64,000 nucleotides of DNA from Leisingera sp. ANG-M7 (GTDB taxonomy: Bacteria; Pseudomonadota; Alphaproteobacteria; Rhodobacterales; Rhodobacteraceae), in contig NZ_JWLI01000012.1 of NCBI RefSeq assembly GCF_000813965.1, positions 62,001 through 126,000 on the forward strand, given 5' to 3'. A program made the translations under genes and the position numbers. Positions 61,421 to 64,000 of the stretch are shown here, in pieces (positions within the stretch are counted from its first letter, which is position 1; each line of letters starts with the position of its first letter). Under the pieces are notes generated by a model. It was not told the origin of the DNA. It saw only the letters and a program-made list of their open reading frames with translations, and ran no database searches.

Positions 61421-61497
61421 GTACCTTCCCTCCGCCGGTGTGATCCGGTTCAGGTTCAACGGGTGTCATCTCAGCGCTTGCGCGCACCCCGAGGTGG
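61421..61497 (-). ncRNA. TPP riboswitch (THI element) controlling thiBPQ
   Basis: On the minus strand the THI blocks appear in order: CTCGGGGTGC, then GCTGAGATGACACCC, TTGAACCTGAACCGGATCA and CACCGGCGGAGGGAA, which bind the pyrimidine and pyrophosphate parts of TPP. It ends about 40 bases before the thiB ATG. High TPP should lower thiBPQ expression. The rest of the 356-base gap (61498-61733) holds only the aroC leader; I see no gene in it. Confidence 0.96.
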
Positions 61498-61733
61498 CGC
61501 GGACATTAGGCCCCAGCCGCAGCAATGACAAGCCAAAGCCCCGCCAGGACCTACGCTTCAGGCAAACTGGACCGCTGCCAGTGCCGAGCCCGCGTTCTTC
61601 TGGCTCAAAATATCCCAGGGGAGCCGCCCCAGGCGGCGGGGGCAGCGCCCCCTCTCGCTTTTGCCGCAGAGGAATCCGCTTGAGGCACAGCCCCCTGCCC
61701 GCTAAGCACGTCCCGCAAAGGAGACCGCGCCTC

Positions 61734-62834
61734 ATGTCGATGAACAGCTTTGGACACCTCTTCCGCGTCACCACCTGGGGCGAGAGCCACGGGCCCGCGC
61801 TTGGCGCCACCGTCGACGGCTGCCCGCCGAATGTGCCGCTGGAGCCGGAAATGCTGCAGCAGTGGCTCGACAAGCGCCGCCCCGGCCAGAACAAGAACAC
61901 CACCCAGCGCAATGAGCCGGACGCGGTGAAGATCCTCTCCGGTGTGTTCGACGGCATGTCCACCGGCACCCCGATCCAGCTGATGATCGAGAACACCGAT
62001 CAGCGCTCCAAGGATTACGGCGAGATTTCCCAGACTTTCCGTCCGGGACACGCCGACATCACCTATTTCCAGAAATACGGCAACCGCGACTACCGCGGCG
62101 GCGGCCGCTCCTCGGCGCGCGAAACCGCGGCGCGGGTGGCGGCCGGCGGTGTTGCACGTGAAGCAATCAAGGCGCTGGCGCCGGGACTGGAGATCAAGGG
62201 CTACATGACCCGAATGGGTGAGCTGGGGATCGACCGCAGCCGCTTTGACTGGGATGCGATCGAAACCAACGACTTCTGGATCCCCGACGCAGGCGCGGTG
62301 CAGGAATGGGAAGATTACCTGCAAGCCCTGCGCAAGGCGCACGATTCGGTCGGCGCGGTGGTTGAGGTTGTCGCCCGTGGCGTCCCCGCCGGTATCGGCG
62401 CGCCGGTTTACGGCAAGCTGGACACCGACATGGCCGCCGCGATGATGTCGATCAACGCCGTGAAAGGCGTCGAGATCGGCGAGGGCATGAACGCCGCGCG
62501 GCTCAAAGGCTCGGAAAATGCCGATGAGATCTTCATGGGCGCAAACGGGCCGGAATATTCCTCCAACCACGCCGGCGGCATCCTCGGCGGCATCTCCACC
62601 GGGCAGGATGTGGTGGTACGCTTTGCGGTCAAACCGACCTCCTCGATCCTTACCCCGCGCCAGTCGATCCGCAAGGACGGCTCTGCCACCGAAGTTATCA
62701 CCAAGGGCCGTCACGACCCCTGCGTCGGCATCCGCGCGGTGCCGGTGGCCGAGGCAATGATGGCCTGTGTTATCCTGGACCACCTGCTGCTGCACCGCGG
62801 CCAGATCGGCGAAAACCAGGGCCGCATCGGCTGA
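61734..62834 (+). CDS. aroC: Chorismate synthase
   Basis: A 366-residue FMN-dependent enzyme, the last step of the shikimate pathway. The three family signatures are visible: [17 protein letters not shown] (N-terminal), [20 protein letters not shown] (middle), and [17 protein letters not shown] (C-terminal). ATG 61734 has AAGGAG ten bases upstream; the second ATG at 61740 is too far. It is divergent from the thiB leader and 86 bases before the ATPase gene. Confidence 0.97.
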   Translation: MSMNSFGHLFRVTTWGESHGPALGATVDGCPPNVPLEPEMLQQWLDKRRPGQNKNTTQRNEPDAVKILSGVFDGMSTGTPIQLMIENTDQRSKDYGEISQTFRPGHADITYFQKYGNRDYRGGGRSSARETAARVAAGGVAREAIKALAPGLEIKGYMTRMGELGIDRSRFDWDAIETNDFWIPDAGAVQEWEDYLQALRKAHDSVGAVVEVVARGVPAGIGAPVYGKLDTDMAAAMMSINAVKGVEIGEGMNAARLKGSENADEIFMGANGPEYSSNHAGGILGGISTGQDVVVRFAVKPTSSILTPRQSIRKDGSATEVITKGRHDPCVGIRAVPVAEAMMACVILDHLLLHRGQIGENQGRIG

Positions 62835-62920
62835 ACCGCTGACGGCTGACGGGACCTGTTGCGAAGCACTGCAAAACCAAGCAGGTTTTGCACAGCCCGT
62901 TTCACATCCGGTCCTTTGAT

Positions 62921-64000
62921 ATGCTGATTACCCTGGCCGTTTCCGGCTACCGCTCAATCCGTGATGCGGCCCTGCCGCTGGAGCAGCTCACCGTGGTGAG
63001 CGGCGCCAACGGCGCGGGCAAATCCTCACTCTACCGCTCGCTGCGGCTGCTGGCAGAGATGGCACAGGGGCGCGCCATTGCTTCGCTGGCCTCTGAGGGC
63101 GGTCTGGACTCGACGCTTTGGGCCGGCCCAGAACACATCAGCGCCCGGATGCGGCGCGGTGAAATTCCGGTTGAGGGCACCCGCCGCAAGAACTCGGTCG
63201 CGCTGAAGCTGGGGTTTGCCGCCGAAGACTACGGCTATGCTGTGGATCTGGGCCTGCCCGCACCGGTGCCGCGCACGATGTTCGGCAAGGATCCTGAGAT
63301 CAAGTCTGAGGCGCTTTGGGTTGGCGAGAGCCTGGGCCGCGCCAACAGCATTGCCGAACGCCGCGGTGCGGTTGTCACGGGCCGGGACGGCAGCGGCCGC
63401 AAGATCGAACTGTCGCGTGATCTGCGCCCTTTCGACAGCATGATGACCCATGCCGCCGACCCTGTGCAGGCGCCCGAAATGCTGTCCCTGCGGGAGCGGA
63501 TGCGCGGCTGGCGGTTTTATGACAGCTTGCGCACCGACCGGGATTCGCCTGCCCGGCGCCCCGCTGTAGGCACCCGCACGCCGGCGCTGGCGGGCGACGG
63601 TGCGGATCTGGCTGCAGCCATTGCCACCCTTCGGGAAATTGGCGACGGGCCGGCTTTTGACGAAGCCATCGAGGATGCCTTCCCGGGCGCCAGCGCCGAT
63701 GTCTCGCTGCAGGGTGGGCTGTTTTCTGTGGAGATGCAGCAGCATGGTCTGCTGCGGCCGCTCTCGGCAGCGGAGCTGTCAGACGGCACCCTGCGCTATG
63801 TGCTGCTGGCCACCGCGCTGCTGACGCCGCGCCCGCCCGAGCTGATGGTGCTGAACGAACCCGAAACCAGCCTGCACCCCGACCTCATTGCGCCCTTGGC
63901 ACGGCTGATCAAACGCGCGAGCCGCAACAGCCAGATCATCGTGGTCTCCCACAACAGCCGTCTGGCCCGGGAACTGGAGGACGCCGGGGCATTGTCCGTA
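62921..64000 (+). CDS. AAA family (COG4637-like) ATPase, 3' end cut by window edge
   Basis: An open frame from ATG 62921 to the last base gives 360 codons with no stop, so the gene continues beyond the window. Walker A is GANGAGKSS (about residues 29-37), the ABC-type signature is LSDGTLRYVLL, and Walker B is MVLNEPETSLHP, with Asn in place of the usual Asp as in related OLD/RecF-like predicted ATPases. A later histidine is in VSHNSRLA. The function is unknown; related proteins occur alone or next to nucleases, and its next neighbour is not visible. Confidence 0.88.
   Translation, partial: MLITLAVSGYRSIRDAALPLEQLTVVSGANGAGKSSLYRSLRLLAEMAQGRAIASLASEGGLDSTLWAGPEHISARMRRGEIPVEGTRRKNSVALKLGFAAEDYGYAVDLGLPAPVPRTMFGKDPEIKSEALWVGESLGRANSIAERRGAVVTGRDGSGRKIELSRDLRPFDSMMTHAADPVQAPEMLSLRERMRGWRFYDSLRTDRDSPARRPAVGTRTPALAGDGADLAAAIATLREIGDGPAFDEAIEDAFPGASADVSLQGGLFSVEMQQHGLLRPLSAAELSDGTLRYVLLATALLTPRPPELMVLNEPETSLHPDLIAPLARLIKRASRNSQIIVVSHNSRLARELEDAGALSV

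Overview
This window is a 64 kb piece of chromosome from an alphaproteobacterium, most likely a marine Rhodobacteraceae (Roseobacter group, of the Leisingera/Phaeobacter/Ruegeria kind). The evidence is the high GC content, the CcrM-type GANTC methyltransferase, the rnd-kdsD-lptC-lptA-lptB-hpf-ptsN gene order, a type II lumazine synthase behind an FMN riboswitch, petABC of the bc1 complex, DUF2125 and GT14-DUF5928 proteins, and several class III nucleotide cyclases. The lineage is inferred from gene content, not from an rRNA gene. I see no insertion sequence, prophage, integron or CRISPR array: this is dense, mostly ordinary core chromosome in which a few accessory modules stand out.

Layout. 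1-4.6 kb: leuS (cut by the left edge), lptE, holA, then a GST. 4.6-8.2 kb: a flavoprotein, a small HNH protein, and an SDR-crotonase-VOC operon. 8.3-14.4 kb: DUF2125 protein, then pmbA, an IMPase-family phosphatase, a WaaA-like glycosyltransferase and lpxK. 14.4-20.7 kb: DsbA-like protein with DciA, mutY, alkane monooxygenase, adenylate cyclase, ccrM. 20.8-24.9 kb: rnhB, two small secreted proteins, a membrane-anchored winged-helix protein, and a DUF427-cyclase fusion. 25-28.3 kb: an unusual pair made of a fused E1 alpha/beta dehydrogenase and a malonyltransferase-fold protein. 28.5-33.6 kb: tRNA-Leu(CAG), rnd, kdsD, lptC, lptA, lptB, hpf, ptsN. 33.7-44.4 kb: a surface-carbohydrate region with a double sulfotransferase, GT14-DUF5928, two paralogous glycosyltransferases, galE, galU, kdsB, cysQ, an ABC-2 permease and an SH3 protein. 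44.4-52.5 kb: alkB (DNA repair), dnaK, dnaJ, radC, tRNA-Lys(TTT), dapF, mtaB and a small glyoxalase-superfamily-like protein. 52.6-55.4 kb: petABC. 55.5-58 kb: GST, a small monooxygenase-fold protein, a PaiB-like protein, FMN riboswitch and ribH2. 58.1-61.5 kb: thiBPQ behind a TPP riboswitch. 61.7-64 kb: aroC and an AAA ATPase cut by the right edge.

How genes fit together. Much of the outer-membrane programme is here: Kdo supply and transfer (kdsD, kdsB, WaaA-like, lpxK), LPS transport (lptA, lptB, lptC, lptE) and nucleotide sugars (galE, galU). In the 33.7-44.4 kb region the sulfotransferase would produce PAP and the nearby cysQ product would remove it, so a sulfated surface glycan is a reasonable hypothesis. 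Two vitamin systems, thiBPQ and ribH2, are controlled by recognisable riboswitches, and the thiB leader shows a plausible switching helix. The observations I rate highest are the Cys-to-Ser change at the DapF active site, the double sulfotransferase with its cysQ-linked neighbourhood, the E1/malonyltransferase-like pair, the DUF427-cyclase fusion next to a membrane-bound winged-helix protein, and the GANTC pair with a DnaA-like box in front of ccrM.
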